Source of the DNA: a virus
Direction: 5' to 3' (one strand)
Length of the DNA: 42,263 bases
Virus record (IMG/VR): IMGVR_UViG_3300008113_000417
Location: 1-42,263 of that record
The translations under genes and the position numbers were made by a program. The notes under the pieces were generated by a model. The model ran no database searches. It was given only the letters and a program-made list of their open reading frames with translations, and was not told the DNA's origin. Below, one piece after another: positions 26,701-35,585 of the stretch; positions within the stretch are counted from its first letter, which is position 1, and each line of letters starts with the position of its first letter.

Positions 26701-27692
26701 AAATATTTGTAACCGGTTGTGCAGGTCTTCTTGGATCTAATTATACGCGACATTTGATTTTAAATGGTCATGATGTTATTGGTATAGATAATCTTTCTGG
26801 TGGTTATCGAGCATTTCTACCAAAAGCAGAAAATTTTACTTTTGTAAAACTTGATCTGGAAAAAAGAAAAAAAGTTGTAGAACTGTTTGAAGAACACAGA
26901 CCAGATATTCTTCTTCATTTTGCTGCATACGCTGCTGAAGGACTTTCTCCTTTTATTAGAAATTTTAATTATCGGAATAATCTTATTTGTTCTGCAAACC
27001 TGATTAATGAATGTATTAAACATGATACAAAAATAATCTTCACTTCTAGTATGGCTGTATATGGGGAACAAGATCCACCATTTACTGAAGATAAAAAACC
27101 ACAACCAATTGACCCATATGGTATCGCTAAGTATGCTGTTGAATGTGATTTGAAATTGGCACATGAACAGTTTGGTTTGAGATATAATATCGTAAGACCA
27201 CACAATGTTCTTGGAATATATCAAAACATTTGGGACCGCTATCGTAATGTGATCGGCATTTTTATCCGCAAAACTTTGAATGGTCAACCTATTCTTGTTT
27301 ATGGTGATGGAGAACAGACTCGTGCTTTCTCAGATATCAAATATTACATGCAACCTTTTGATAAACTTCTTACTGATTTTGATGGAGAAACTTTTAATAT
27401 TGGCGCAGATAAGTATTTTACTTTAAATGAAGTTGCGGAAACCGTTCAAAGAATTGGTAAAAAGTATGGGTATGAAGTTCCTATTGAACATGGAGAACCC
27501 AGACATGAAGTAAAACATGCTTATTGTGATCACACAAAAGCAAAAACTATGTTAGAATTTAGAGATGAAACAAATCTCGATGAACTAATTGAAAGTATGT
27601 TTGTTTGGGCAATGAAACAACCAAACAGAAAAGTTAAGACAATGGAGTATGAAGTTACAAAAGACATTTACGAATATTGGAAGCAAGTATGA
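26697..27692 (+). CDS. UDP-sugar 4-epimerase-like SDR enzyme
   Basis: 331 aa. GCAGLLGSNY is the NAD motif, DNLSGGYR is the usual GalE/WbpP acidic-residue loop, TSSMAVYGEQ and YGIAKYAVE provide Ser and the YxxxK pair, and VYGDGEQTRAFSDI is the common sugar-binding block. Similar to GalE-type and UDP-N-acetyl-glucosamine epimerases. Overlaps both neighbours by ATGA, so it is within one operon. Confidence 0.8.
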   Translation: MKIFVTGCAGLLGSNYTRHLILNGHDVIGIDNLSGGYRAFLPKAENFTFVKLDLEKRKKVVELFEEHRPDILLHFAAYAAEGLSPFIRNFNYRNNLICSANLINECIKHDTKIIFTSSMAVYGEQDPPFTEDKKPQPIDPYGIAKYAVECDLKLAHEQFGLRYNIVRPHNVLGIYQNIWDRYRNVIGIFIRKTLNGQPILVYGDGEQTRAFSDIKYYMQPFDKLLTDFDGETFNIGADKYFTLNEVAETVQRIGKKYGYEVPIEHGEPRHEVKHAYCDHTKAKTMLEFRDETNLDELIESMFVWAMKQPNRKVKTMEYEVTKDIYEYWKQV

Positions 27693-28381
27693 TTGACGAA
27701 TTTATTTTTCCCGAATGTAATCGGTATTTTAAAAAAGATCTTGATAATCTAAGATATAAGTTTGATGGTGTAGAAACAATTGAGAATAACTATTCTCAAG
27801 CTTTTCAGGATATGTTTGCTCTTAGCATTCTTAATGGAAAGAAAAATGGAACCTATGTTGAGATAGGTGGAGATCATGCTGTAATTATTAGCAACACCTA
27901 TCTGCTAGAATCTAAATTTGATTGGACAGGCGTTTCTTTCGAAATTGATCCAGAAAAAGTTAATGGATATAATTCGATTAGAAAAAACAAATGTGTATGT
28001 GCAAATGCTCTAGAGGTTGACTTTAAAAAGATTTTTGAAGAAAGAAATCTTCCAAAGCAAATTGATTATCTTCAGGTAGATATAGAACCTGCTTGGCAAA
28101 CATTGAATGCTTTAAAGGCTATTCCACTTGATGAATACAGATTTTCTGTTATTACTTATGAAACCGATCTTTATAAAGACGGTCCAGAACCACAAGAAGA
28201 AGCAATGCAACTTCTTACCTCATATGGATATGAATTGGTAGTTAGAAATGTTGCAAATTTGAACAATCCTTATGAAGATTGGTATATTGATCCAAAAGCA
28301 GTTGATAGTGAAATTGTAAAACTATTCAAACAACCTGGTAGGTTGTCTAAAGAAAGCACTGATTGTATATTTGGAAATTAA
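27689..28381 (+). CDS. FkbM-like SAM-dependent methyltransferase, first copy
   Basis: 230 aa from ATG 27689 (a TTG upstream is less likely). NNYSQAFQDMFALSIL, then TYVEIGGDHAV as SAM motif I, then SFEIDPEK as the acidic motif II. The second half keeps the FkbM pattern LQVDIEPAWQTL. Such enzymes often O-methylate sugars of surface polysaccharides. The frame overlaps the upstream stop. Confidence 0.75.
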   Translation: MIDEFIFPECNRYFKKDLDNLRYKFDGVETIENNYSQAFQDMFALSILNGKKNGTYVEIGGDHAVIISNTYLLESKFDWTGVSFEIDPEKVNGYNSIRKNKCVCANALEVDFKKIFEERNLPKQIDYLQVDIEPAWQTLNALKAIPLDEYRFSVITYETDLYKDGPEPQEEAMQLLTSYGYELVVRNVANLNNPYEDWYIDPKAVDSEIVKLFKQPGRLSKESTDCIFGN

Positions 28382-28382
28382 A

Positions 28383-29009
28383 ATGATTATTAGTCTTGGG
28401 TCTATAATTAGAAAATACGACATCAATATTTCTGGTGTTATCCATGTTGGTGGACACATTGGACAAGAAATGCAGTCTTATAAAGACAACAATATTAATA
28501 ATCTTATTGTCTTTGAACCTCAAAAAGAACCATTTGCAAAATTGTCTAAAGTTGCAAAATCAATGAATTTTGAAAATTTAGAATTGCATAATGTAGCATT
28601 AGGGACTGAAAACAAAACCGTAGAAATGCATTGTAATATTGACGGATTGTGTAGTTCTATTTTAAAACCAAAACATGTTCTGGTTCAATATCCAGATATT
28701 ACTTTTGATTCTACTGAAACTGTAGAAATGGTTACAATGGATTCTATAATTCCAGAGGATCATTCTTACAATTTTATTAATATGGATACCCAAGGGTATG
28801 AACTCGAAGTTTTAAAAGGAGCTACTACAACTCTTAATAAAATTGATTATGTGTATACTGAAGTTAATAATACTGAAGTTTACGAAAATAATGCTATGAT
28901 AGAAGATATTGATGAATTTCTAAAATCATATAATATGACCAGAGTTGAAACTGATTGGATAGGTGGAACTTGGGGAGATGCATTCTATATTAATAAGGAC
29001 CTTATATGA
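28383..29009 (+). CDS. FkbM-family methyltransferase, second copy
   Basis: 208 aa from ATG 28383. GVIHVGGHIGQEMQSY is SAM motif I and LIVFEPQKEPFAKL motif II; VTMDSIIPE and INMDTQGYELEVLKGA are the FkbM signature. Coupled to neighbours by 1 base gap and 4-base overlap. A second methyltransferase in the same operon suggests that two different sugar positions, or two glycans, are methylated. Confidence 0.85.
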   Translation: MIISLGSIIRKYDINISGVIHVGGHIGQEMQSYKDNNINNLIVFEPQKEPFAKLSKVAKSMNFENLELHNVALGTENKTVEMHCNIDGLCSSILKPKHVLVQYPDITFDSTETVEMVTMDSIIPEDHSYNFINMDTQGYELEVLKGATTTLNKIDYVYTEVNNTEVYENNAMIEDIDEFLKSYNMTRVETDWIGGTWGDAFYINKDLI

Positions 29010-29794
29010 GTATACTTTACACTATCAGTAATTGGTACGGGAGACTTGGAAATAATATCCAACAGATTTGTAATGGAATAATTTTTTCAGAAATTAATGA
29101 TTCTGGATTTTTTACTCCTCCTCACGAACTAATTGATCAAATTATTTTCAATCAGAGAAATCAAACAATGGTTAGGCCCTCTAGGTTTTTCCATTATAAT
29201 ACTGAAAATAAAGATTTTGAGATTGATATAAATTATCTCTATAAAAATATGAGAAGGGTTGCAAAGGAGTATGTAATTAATAAATTTAAATTCTCGATAA
29301 AGGATCCTTTTGATGAAGATACTTTAGTTATTCATATCCGTAGTGGTGATATTTTTGCACATGAACATAATCCACCTCATGACTATGTTCCAAATCCTCT
29401 GGTATACTATTTAAATCTTATTGAAGAATATGAAAAAGTTATAGTTGTTACTGAACCTGACAACTATAATCCAATCATAGATGAATTGAGAAAAAATAAT
29501 AAAGTTACAATTCAATCTTCTAATGTTTCTGATGATTTTTCTACTCTTTTGAGAGCAAAAAATTTAGCTTCCTCTGGTGTAGGAACTTTTGCAGTTGCAG
29601 CTGCTCTGTGTTCAAATAATATTAAAAAATTTTACTGTACAAATTTATATCTTGATGAGCACTTAAATCCGGAAATGTTATATGAAACTGATATATCTGT
29701 TTATATGATGGAGTTAAATGACTATATTAATCTTAAAGAATGGAAAAACAATGAAGAACAACGTAAATTCATTTTGGAGTATAAGATTAAATGA
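29006..29794 (+). CDS. GT11-like glycosyltransferase, diverged
   Basis: 262 aa. It has GRLGNNIQQICNG near the N-terminus and VIHIRSGD near residues 108-115, which match the donor site of GT11 fucosyltransferases, but the WWGAWL end motif is replaced by SSGVGTFAVAAAL. It is therefore a more distant member, with a possibly different donor. Overlaps neighbours at ATGA. Confidence 0.65.
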   Translation: MSILYTISNWYGRLGNNIQQICNGIIFSEINDSGFFTPPHELIDQIIFNQRNQTMVRPSRFFHYNTENKDFEIDINYLYKNMRRVAKEYVINKFKFSIKDPFDEDTLVIHIRSGDIFAHEHNPPHDYVPNPLVYYLNLIEEYEKVIVVTEPDNYNPIIDELRKNNKVTIQSSNVSDDFSTLLRAKNLASSGVGTFAVAAALCSNNIKKFYCTNLYLDEHLNPEMLYETDISVYMMELNDYINLKEWKNNEEQRKFILEYKIK

Positions 29795-30648
29795 AAATTT
29801 TTGATTCCGTAATTTTCTTTAACGAATTAGATCTTCTGGAAATTAGGTTAAATGTACTTAATGATTTTGTGGATTATTTTGTAATCACAGAGTCTCCTTG
29901 GACAGTTAGTGGAAATTCTAAACCACTTTTTTATCTTGAGAACAAGGAAAGATTTTCTAAGTTTAATCACAAGATTATTCATAATATTACCGAAGAAATT
30001 CCAAATGATTATTCCGACTATATGGAAAAGCGGAAATATCATACTCCAATGAAAGAAAATGATAATGGAGGAAATCCATATTATCAATATCCTATTAGAT
30101 TTCAAAGAGCAATATTTAATAGAGATTCCAGCATTTATGGTGCAATAAAGGGTGGAATAAACAACGAAGATATTATAATTACGAGTGATGTTGATGAAGT
30201 TCCAAATCCTTTAATTTTTGAAAACTTAGATTGGTTTGATAAAAATAATCATTATGTGTGCCTTCAAAGAGCATTCTATTACAAATTGAACTATCTTTAT
30301 CAAGAAAATTGGATGGGATCTAGAATTTGTAGTTTTGAAAAACTGTCAGAATCTTCTGTTGATATGCTTAGAAACAATCACAAAGATTCTTATAAAATTG
30401 AAGACGGCGGATGGCATTGGAGTTTCTTTGGTGATGCTGATAATTTTAGAGCAAAACTTTCTGCATATGAACATACCGAAAACAATACAGAAGAAATTAC
30501 TTCTACTGCTGAGAAGAAAATAGAAGAAGGTATTGATCCTTTTGGTAGACCAATTCAAATAACAACCGTGCCTATTGATAGTTCATACCCAGAATATATC
30601 ATTAATAATCAAGAAAAATATTCTAATTTTATTAAACCATGGAATTGA
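29791..30648 (+). CDS. GT17-type N-acetylglucosaminyltransferase-like protein
   Basis: 285 aa. The N-terminus (IFDSVIFFNELDLLEIRLNVLNDFVDYFVITES split) is the hallmark of GT17, the family of the eukaryotic bisecting GlcNAc transferase MGAT3. IITSDVDEVP near residues 129-138 is the DxD donor site. GGWHWSFFGD is the second conserved block. A GT17 in a phage suggests transfer of GlcNAc or another sugar onto an oligosaccharide. Next gene overlaps by 10 bases. Confidence 0.85.
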   Translation: MKIFDSVIFFNELDLLEIRLNVLNDFVDYFVITESPWTVSGNSKPLFYLENKERFSKFNHKIIHNITEEIPNDYSDYMEKRKYHTPMKENDNGGNPYYQYPIRFQRAIFNRDSSIYGAIKGGINNEDIIITSDVDEVPNPLIFENLDWFDKNNHYVCLQRAFYYKLNYLYQENWMGSRICSFEKLSESSVDMLRNNHKDSYKIEDGGWHWSFFGDADNFRAKLSAYEHTENNTEEITSTAEKKIEEGIDPFGRPIQITTVPIDSSYPEYIINNQEKYSNFIKPWN

Positions 30649-31589
30649 TTGAGGGTATAGAGCTTTCAAAATTATGTGATTATTCCTTCGGAGATCAATC
30701 TGGTCAATGGGGGAATATTTTTACATCTTTTATGAAAGATGCAAATTTATTAAATTTAGAATTTGTAGAGAAGGTTTTTGAAATTAAAAAGAGCAGAGAT
30801 TATATGACTCTGTTCATTGATAATATTCGTTTATATAAAAGGCATATTGTAGAGGTTAAAGATTCTGATAGACCTTATGTTGAAGGTCTTATGGAAAAGA
30901 GTGATCTGTTAAGATTATGTTCTAATTTTCCTGATATGAGATTTATCATTTTTACTAATCTTGAAGATACTCCTATTGATGAGCATATTTTTGAATCAAT
31001 ACCAGATAATGTTCTTTGCATTAGTGCGGTAAATGCTATTGCTAACGGAGGAAAGGTAATTCCAGCTCCTTATGGTTTGCAGAGAGCAATGAGTCAGAAC
31101 GATAGTAGAATACTTGATATAAAGAGTTCTATGAGACTTTTGCCAAAAAATCCGCCTGGACTTTTATATGTTAGTCATAGCGAATCTACAAATATTGAAA
31201 GGGTAGGCATTAAAGGTATTTTTAAAAATGAATCATGGGCAGAAGTGCATGAAGAAAGAGTTCCTTATTCTGTATTTTTATATAATCTTAGTCAGTCTAA
31301 GTTTATGATTTGTCCTATCGGAAATGCTATCGATTGTCATAGGAATTGGGAAGTTCTTTATATGAGAAGAGTCCCAATAATGAAAAATCATCCTTATCTG
31401 AATAAATTATTCAATGGATATCCAGTGTTGTTTGTGGATGATTATAAAGAAGTGACGAAGCAACTTTTAGAAGACAATGAAGATTTGTTTATTAAAGCAC
31501 AGACCATGGATTTATCTCAATTGACACTTCCAACTTTTTTTGATAATATTGTAAATAAAGCTTTAAGTGGAGAATATGTTAGTAAATGA
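30639..31589 (+). CDS. Exostosin-like glycosyltransferase (GT47-type end)
   Basis: 316 aa. The C-terminal half has SKFMICPIGNAIDCHRNWEVLYMRRVPIM (in pieces), the typical exostosin/GT47 motif with the DCHRxWE core, followed by YPVLFVDDYKEV. The N-terminal half is not recognised. Such enzymes extend glucuronan- or heparan-like chains in eukaryotes, and similar domains are used by bacteria and giant viruses for other sugars. Overlaps the gene before by 10 bases and after by 14. Confidence 0.75.
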   Translation: MELIEGIELSKLCDYSFGDQSGQWGNIFTSFMKDANLLNLEFVEKVFEIKKSRDYMTLFIDNIRLYKRHIVEVKDSDRPYVEGLMEKSDLLRLCSNFPDMRFIIFTNLEDTPIDEHIFESIPDNVLCISAVNAIANGGKVIPAPYGLQRAMSQNDSRILDIKSSMRLLPKNPPGLLYVSHSESTNIERVGIKGIFKNESWAEVHEERVPYSVFLYNLSQSKFMICPIGNAIDCHRNWEVLYMRRVPIMKNHPYLNKLFNGYPVLFVDDYKEVTKQLLEDNEDLFIKAQTMDLSQLTLPTFFDNIVNKALSGEYVSK

Positions 31590-32562
31590 AATGTATCTTG
31601 GGTCTGGTCTTGGTAATCAGATTTGGGCATCTGTTGTAACCCGTATCATTGCAGAAAAATTGGGATATGAATATGGGATTAAAGGCAAAGAACTTTGGAA
31701 AGGAAATGGATGGATGAAATATTTTTGGGGTAAAGAAGTTATTGGTGGATCTGGTCCAGATGGAGGACCTCCTGATACTCTCCCAGAAGGAATTGAATTT
31801 TGGTATCGCGAACGACAAGAAGGACATTATAAGGAAGGTCGTCATCAACATGATATGAACCCAATTGACCATGGACTTTTCTTCCTTCCTGATAATACTA
31901 AAATCGATGGAACATTTCAAAATATGTTATACATCGAAGATCGTCGTGATGATATTAGAGTGTGGTGCAAAGTTGATGAAGATAAAGTTATTACTGACTA
32001 CTCTGCAGATGATATTTGTGTAATTCATTTTCGTGGTGGAGATTATTCCACTGGATTTTCCTTTCTGCCTCCCCATTACTACCAAATGGCAATCGAAAGA
32101 ATGAGGGATAGGAGAAGAGATATGAAATTTGTGATCGTTACTGACGATCTAGAACTAGCAAGAAAACACATTCCCGGAATTGAAGTTGTTGGTGCTGCAG
32201 TTTCTAATGAACCAGGAGGACCAGATTATAAAATCGGTTGGTATCAAATGAAAGGAGGACCACTATCAATTGACTATACTATTTTGCACACAGCAAAAAA
32301 TGTAATTATGTCTTCCTCTACGTTTTCATTTTGGCCTGTTTGGTTGTCTACAGAACTTAAAAATATTATTGTTCCAATGTATTGGTTTGATTGGAATACC
32401 TCTGATGGTTGGTGGAGACCTGTAGATTCAATTGTTCCTGAGTGGACTTATATGGATAGAGATGGTAAAGTTAAATTGGGTGAAGACTGTTGGCAAGAAT
32501 ACCGTAAATATAGTCATGTAATTAATCCTGAAACTTCTGGTGTTTTGGTTAAATATGAATAA
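31576..32562 (+). CDS. GT11-like glycosyltransferase
   Basis: 328 aa from ATG 31576 (GTG 31567 and ATG 31591 are alternatives; GGAG lies 3 bases before the chosen one). GSGLGNQIWASVVTRII, VIHFRGGDYS and MSSSTFSFWPVWLSTE fit the three GT11 blocks in a diverged form. Several Trp- and Gly-rich loops (GGSGPDGGPPD) are unusual. Its codons are somewhat richer in GC than the two genes before it. Donor unknown. Confidence 0.7.
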   Translation: MLVNEMYLGSGLGNQIWASVVTRIIAEKLGYEYGIKGKELWKGNGWMKYFWGKEVIGGSGPDGGPPDTLPEGIEFWYRERQEGHYKEGRHQHDMNPIDHGLFFLPDNTKIDGTFQNMLYIEDRRDDIRVWCKVDEDKVITDYSADDICVIHFRGGDYSTGFSFLPPHYYQMAIERMRDRRRDMKFVIVTDDLELARKHIPGIEVVGAAVSNEPGGPDYKIGWYQMKGGPLSIDYTILHTAKNVIMSSSTFSFWPVWLSTELKNIIVPMYWFDWNTSDGWWRPVDSIVPEWTYMDRDGKVKLGEDCWQEYRKYSHVINPETSGVLVKYE

Positions 32563-33232
32563 GATTAGTCTTCCAAATGTAACTCTTTTTTGCATTTCTT
32601 CTAACAATATTCCAGGTGCTCTCTATGCTCTGCAAAAAAGTATGGAGGGTATATCCTTTGGAAAAGTAAAATTAATTACCCACGAGTATCCTGGTAATCT
32701 TCCTGAAGGAATTGAGTTTTCTAAATGCTATAAGATAGAATCAATCCATGATTATAATTATTATTGCATCTATAATCTCACTAAACATATTGACACTGAT
32801 TATTGTCTACTTGTTCAACCGGATGGGTATGTTATTAGACCGTGGAACTGGGACAACACCTGGTTTAACTACGACTACATTGGAGCACCATGGAGATGGG
32901 AAGAGGCGTCATTTGTGACTCCATTTGGCGAACATATTTCAGTTGGTAATGGTGGGTTTAGTTTTAGAAGTAAAAAACTTTTAGATGTTCCTACCAAAGT
33001 TCAAGTACCTTGGGATGTGAATAAAGGAAATTTTTATAAGCATTTTGGGTATGGGTCAACTTCAGAAGACGGAAATATATGTGTTCATAACAGACATATA
33101 TACGAAGAACAAGGATGCAAGTTTGCTCCTATAGAAGTTGCAGCAAAATTCTCTAAAGAAAGACATATATCTCCATATCATGACGGCATAGAGACTTTTG
33201 GATTTCATTTTTTTGTTCAAGATATTATTTGA
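32555..33232 (+). CDS. DUF5672-like glycosyltransferase
   Basis: 225 aa from ATG 32555. LLVQPDGYVIRPWNW, then FNYDYIGAPWRWEEA and SVGNGGFSFRSKKLLD are the three blocks that I associate with the DUF5672 family, a GT-A-type group found in polysaccharide clusters. The ATG overlaps the upstream stop by 8 bases. No catalytic detail is known to me. Confidence 0.75.
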   Translation: MNKISLPNVTLFCISSNNIPGALYALQKSMEGISFGKVKLITHEYPGNLPEGIEFSKCYKIESIHDYNYYCIYNLTKHIDTDYCLLVQPDGYVIRPWNWDNTWFNYDYIGAPWRWEEASFVTPFGEHISVGNGGFSFRSKKLLDVPTKVQVPWDVNKGNFYKHFGYGSTSEDGNICVHNRHIYEEQGCKFAPIEVAAKFSKERHISPYHDGIETFGFHFFVQDII

Positions 33233-33239
33233 GGTAAAC

Positions 33240-34013
33240 ATGATTGGATATAATCACTTAGGTCGTAATGGAAGACTTGGAAATCAAATGTTTCAATATG
33301 CGGCATTGAAAGGAATTGCTTCAAAGCATAATTATGATTATTGTATTCCCCCAAGCGAATTTAAAAATGAAAATATCGATCATCAATTATTTGAAGCTTT
33401 TGAACTTTCATCTTTAAAGCATGTTGAAATGCTTGGTGCAGTTTATACTGAGGAAAAATCTTTTACATTTGATGAAGATTTATTTGAGAATTGTTCTGAT
33501 AATGTAAATCTATATGGTTTTTTCCAAACTGAAAAATATTTCAAGCATATTGAAAATCAAATTCGGAAAGATTTCATTTTTGTAAATGATATTTGGAATC
33601 CTTGTAAGGAAGTGTTTACTTTTGATGAAGCTTTATCTCTTCATATCCGCAGAACAGATTATGTGGAGAAGCAAAATTATCATCCATTGTGCCCTCTAGA
33701 ATATTATGAAGAAGCATTAAATAAAATGCCAAAGGATATTCCAGTTCTCATTTTTTCCGATGATCCAGAATGGTGCAAAAAACAAGAACTCTTTCAACCA
33801 GATAGATTCCTCATTTCAGAATCTAATAATAATCTTGTTGACATGTGTTTAATGACTATGTGCAATTATCACATTATTGCAAATAGTTCTTTTAGTTGGT
33901 GGGGAGCATGGCTCTCTGATAGTAAGAAGATTATTGCACCTAAAGTTTGGTTTGGACCTAGTGCAAATCTTGATGATAGTGATCTTGTTCCAGAATCTTG
34001 GGAAAGAATATAA
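33240..34013 (+). CDS. GT11-type fucosyltransferase, paralogue of 25831
   Basis: 257 aa from ATG 33240 behind a GAGGT site. NGRLGNQMFQYAALKG, LHIRRTDY (donor site) and IIANSSFSWWGAWL are clear GT11 motifs. The first 40 residues match the gene at 25831 almost position by position (NHLG, NGRLGNQMF, AALKGIA, NYDYCIPP), so the two are paralogues. The second block has RRTDY in place of RRGD, which could shift specificity. Confidence 0.85.
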   Translation: MIGYNHLGRNGRLGNQMFQYAALKGIASKHNYDYCIPPSEFKNENIDHQLFEAFELSSLKHVEMLGAVYTEEKSFTFDEDLFENCSDNVNLYGFFQTEKYFKHIENQIRKDFIFVNDIWNPCKEVFTFDEALSLHIRRTDYVEKQNYHPLCPLEYYEEALNKMPKDIPVLIFSDDPEWCKKQELFQPDRFLISESNNNLVDMCLMTMCNYHIIANSSFSWWGAWLSDSKKIIAPKVWFGPSANLDDSDLVPESWERI

Positions 34014-34774
34014 TGTCTTGTAAATTTTCTATTGCGATTCCTACCCATGATCGGGGGGAAGTTGGTACTGTTTGGTTGAGGGAACTTTTTGAGTCTTTAA
34101 AAATTCAAACTTTTAGAGATTTTGATATTGTAATTTCTGATCAAAGTAAAAATGATAGTATATTGGATGTTTGTAAAGACTATTCTGAAGACTTCGAATT
34201 TACGTATATAAAGTATCAAGGATCTGTTCCTTGCGAAAATATAAATATTGCTCTAGAAAATTGTTCTGGAGACATTATTAAAATAATGTTTTCAGATGAT
34301 ATTTTTGTTAGAGAAGACGCTCTTGATATAATTCAAAAAGAATATGAAAAAACTAATTGTAAATGGGCATTCAGTGGATTTTGTGGTACAAAAGATGGAA
34401 AAACTTTTTATGACCATAAAGTTCCACAATGGACTGACTATATGTTAGAGGGTCGAAATCTTTTAAGTAGTCCTTCAGTCGTTTCTTTTCTAAATGAAGT
34501 TAAAGTAGATTTTGATGAAAATTTAAAACTGCTATTGGACACTGATTTTTATCATAGAATGAGATGGGAAAATGGTCTCCCACACATTATAGAAGATGTA
34601 CTAGTTGCTAATAGAGATCATGACAATAGAATAAGCAGTCACACTACTTCACAATATGATGCTGTTATTGAACACCCAGAAGGAAATTGGTTAATTAATA
34701 CCAGAGAATATAATTATATTCAAGAAAAATATAAGGAATTTGTACAAACAAGAAGATATCCAGATGAAAAATGA
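34013..34774 (+). CDS. GT2-family glycosyltransferase
   Basis: 253 aa from ATG 34013, whose first base is the last base of the upstream stop (TAATG). FSIAIPTHDRG, a QTFRDFDIVISDQSKND block and KIMFSDDIFV (DxD-like) are the GT-A fold of GT2. LLDTDFYHRMRWENG is the acceptor-side Asp motif. Transfers a sugar from a nucleotide donor; specificity unknown. Confidence 0.85.
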   Translation: MSCKFSIAIPTHDRGEVGTVWLRELFESLKIQTFRDFDIVISDQSKNDSILDVCKDYSEDFEFTYIKYQGSVPCENINIALENCSGDIIKIMFSDDIFVREDALDIIQKEYEKTNCKWAFSGFCGTKDGKTFYDHKVPQWTDYMLEGRNLLSSPSVVSFLNEVKVDFDENLKLLLDTDFYHRMRWENGLPHIIEDVLVANRDHDNRISSHTTSQYDAVIEHPEGNWLINTREYNYIQEKYKEFVQTRRYPDEK

Positions 34775-35585
34775 TCTTTCTAAAGCAACATTTATAATAC
34801 CAATTCAAATTGAATCTGAAGATAGACTTAGAAATGTTATAACAACGACAGCTTTTCTATTGGAAAATTTTGATACTAATATCATTATAAAAGAAGTCGA
34901 TACTACCTCGAAGTTTCAAGACGTTGCTCTACCAATATTAAAAGATGTAGTAGAATCTGATATTAATATTCTTCATATTTTTGAGCATTCAAAAGGATCT
35001 GAATTCCATAGACAGAAAATTTTGAATGAAATGATATCACAATCTAAAACTAAAATCGTAGTAAATTATGATTGCGATGTTCTACTTCCATTGGATTCAT
35101 ATCTAAGTGCATATAACAAAATATTGAATGAAGAGTGTGATATTGTATACCCTTATGGTCAAGGAATGTATCAAAGACAGGTTAAAGCAACTGATGAAAT
35201 TGTTTCTGCTTTTCTAGAAACTTCTGATTATAAAATTCTTGATAGTCATTCATCGGAGCATACCTCTGATTTTGGATGGGTTCAGTTTTTTGATCGGCAG
35301 GTCTATATTGATGGCGGAATGGAAAACGAAAACTTTGTGGCATATGCCCCAGAAGATAAAGAGAGATTTTACAGATTTTCTACGTTAGGTTATAATATTT
35401 GTAGAATCAAAAATTTAGTATATCATTTAGAACATGCTAGAGGAATTAATTCTTGGTTTAACAACCCTCATATGAATTCTAATAATTTAGAATGGGAAAA
35501 AATTAGCACAATGGACAAAGACCAACTAATCGAGTATTATTCAAAACAGGATTATTTAAAAAAGTATAACAATGGACAAAAATAA
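34764..35585 (+). CDS. GT-A-fold glycosyltransferase (galactosyltransferase-like)
   Basis: 273 aa from ATG 34764. The first half has FIIPIQIESEDRLRNVI and VNYDCDVLLP with an acidic donor motif. The second half VQFFDRQVYIDGGMENENFVAYAPEDKERFYRF resembles the C-terminal domain of galactosyltransferases (the G-x-E-D/N type). Ends in AAYNNG-like polar residues. Overlaps neighbours by 11 and 14 bases. Confidence 0.7.
   Translation: MKNDLSKATFIIPIQIESEDRLRNVITTTAFLLENFDTNIIIKEVDTTSKFQDVALPILKDVVESDINILHIFEHSKGSEFHRQKILNEMISQSKTKIVVNYDCDVLLPLDSYLSAYNKILNEECDIVYPYGQGMYQRQVKATDEIVSAFLETSDYKILDSHSSEHTSDFGWVQFFDRQVYIDGGMENENFVAYAPEDKERFYRFSTLGYNICRIKNLVYHLEHARGINSWFNNPHMNSNNLEWEKISTMDKDQLIEYYSKQDYLKKYNNGQK

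Noticed and set aside
26817-27287. Long minus-strand frame (156 aa) inside the epimerase gene
   Set aside because: It lies fully opposite a gene with clear catalytic motifs and is Phe/Ile/Ser-rich, typical of antisense reading.
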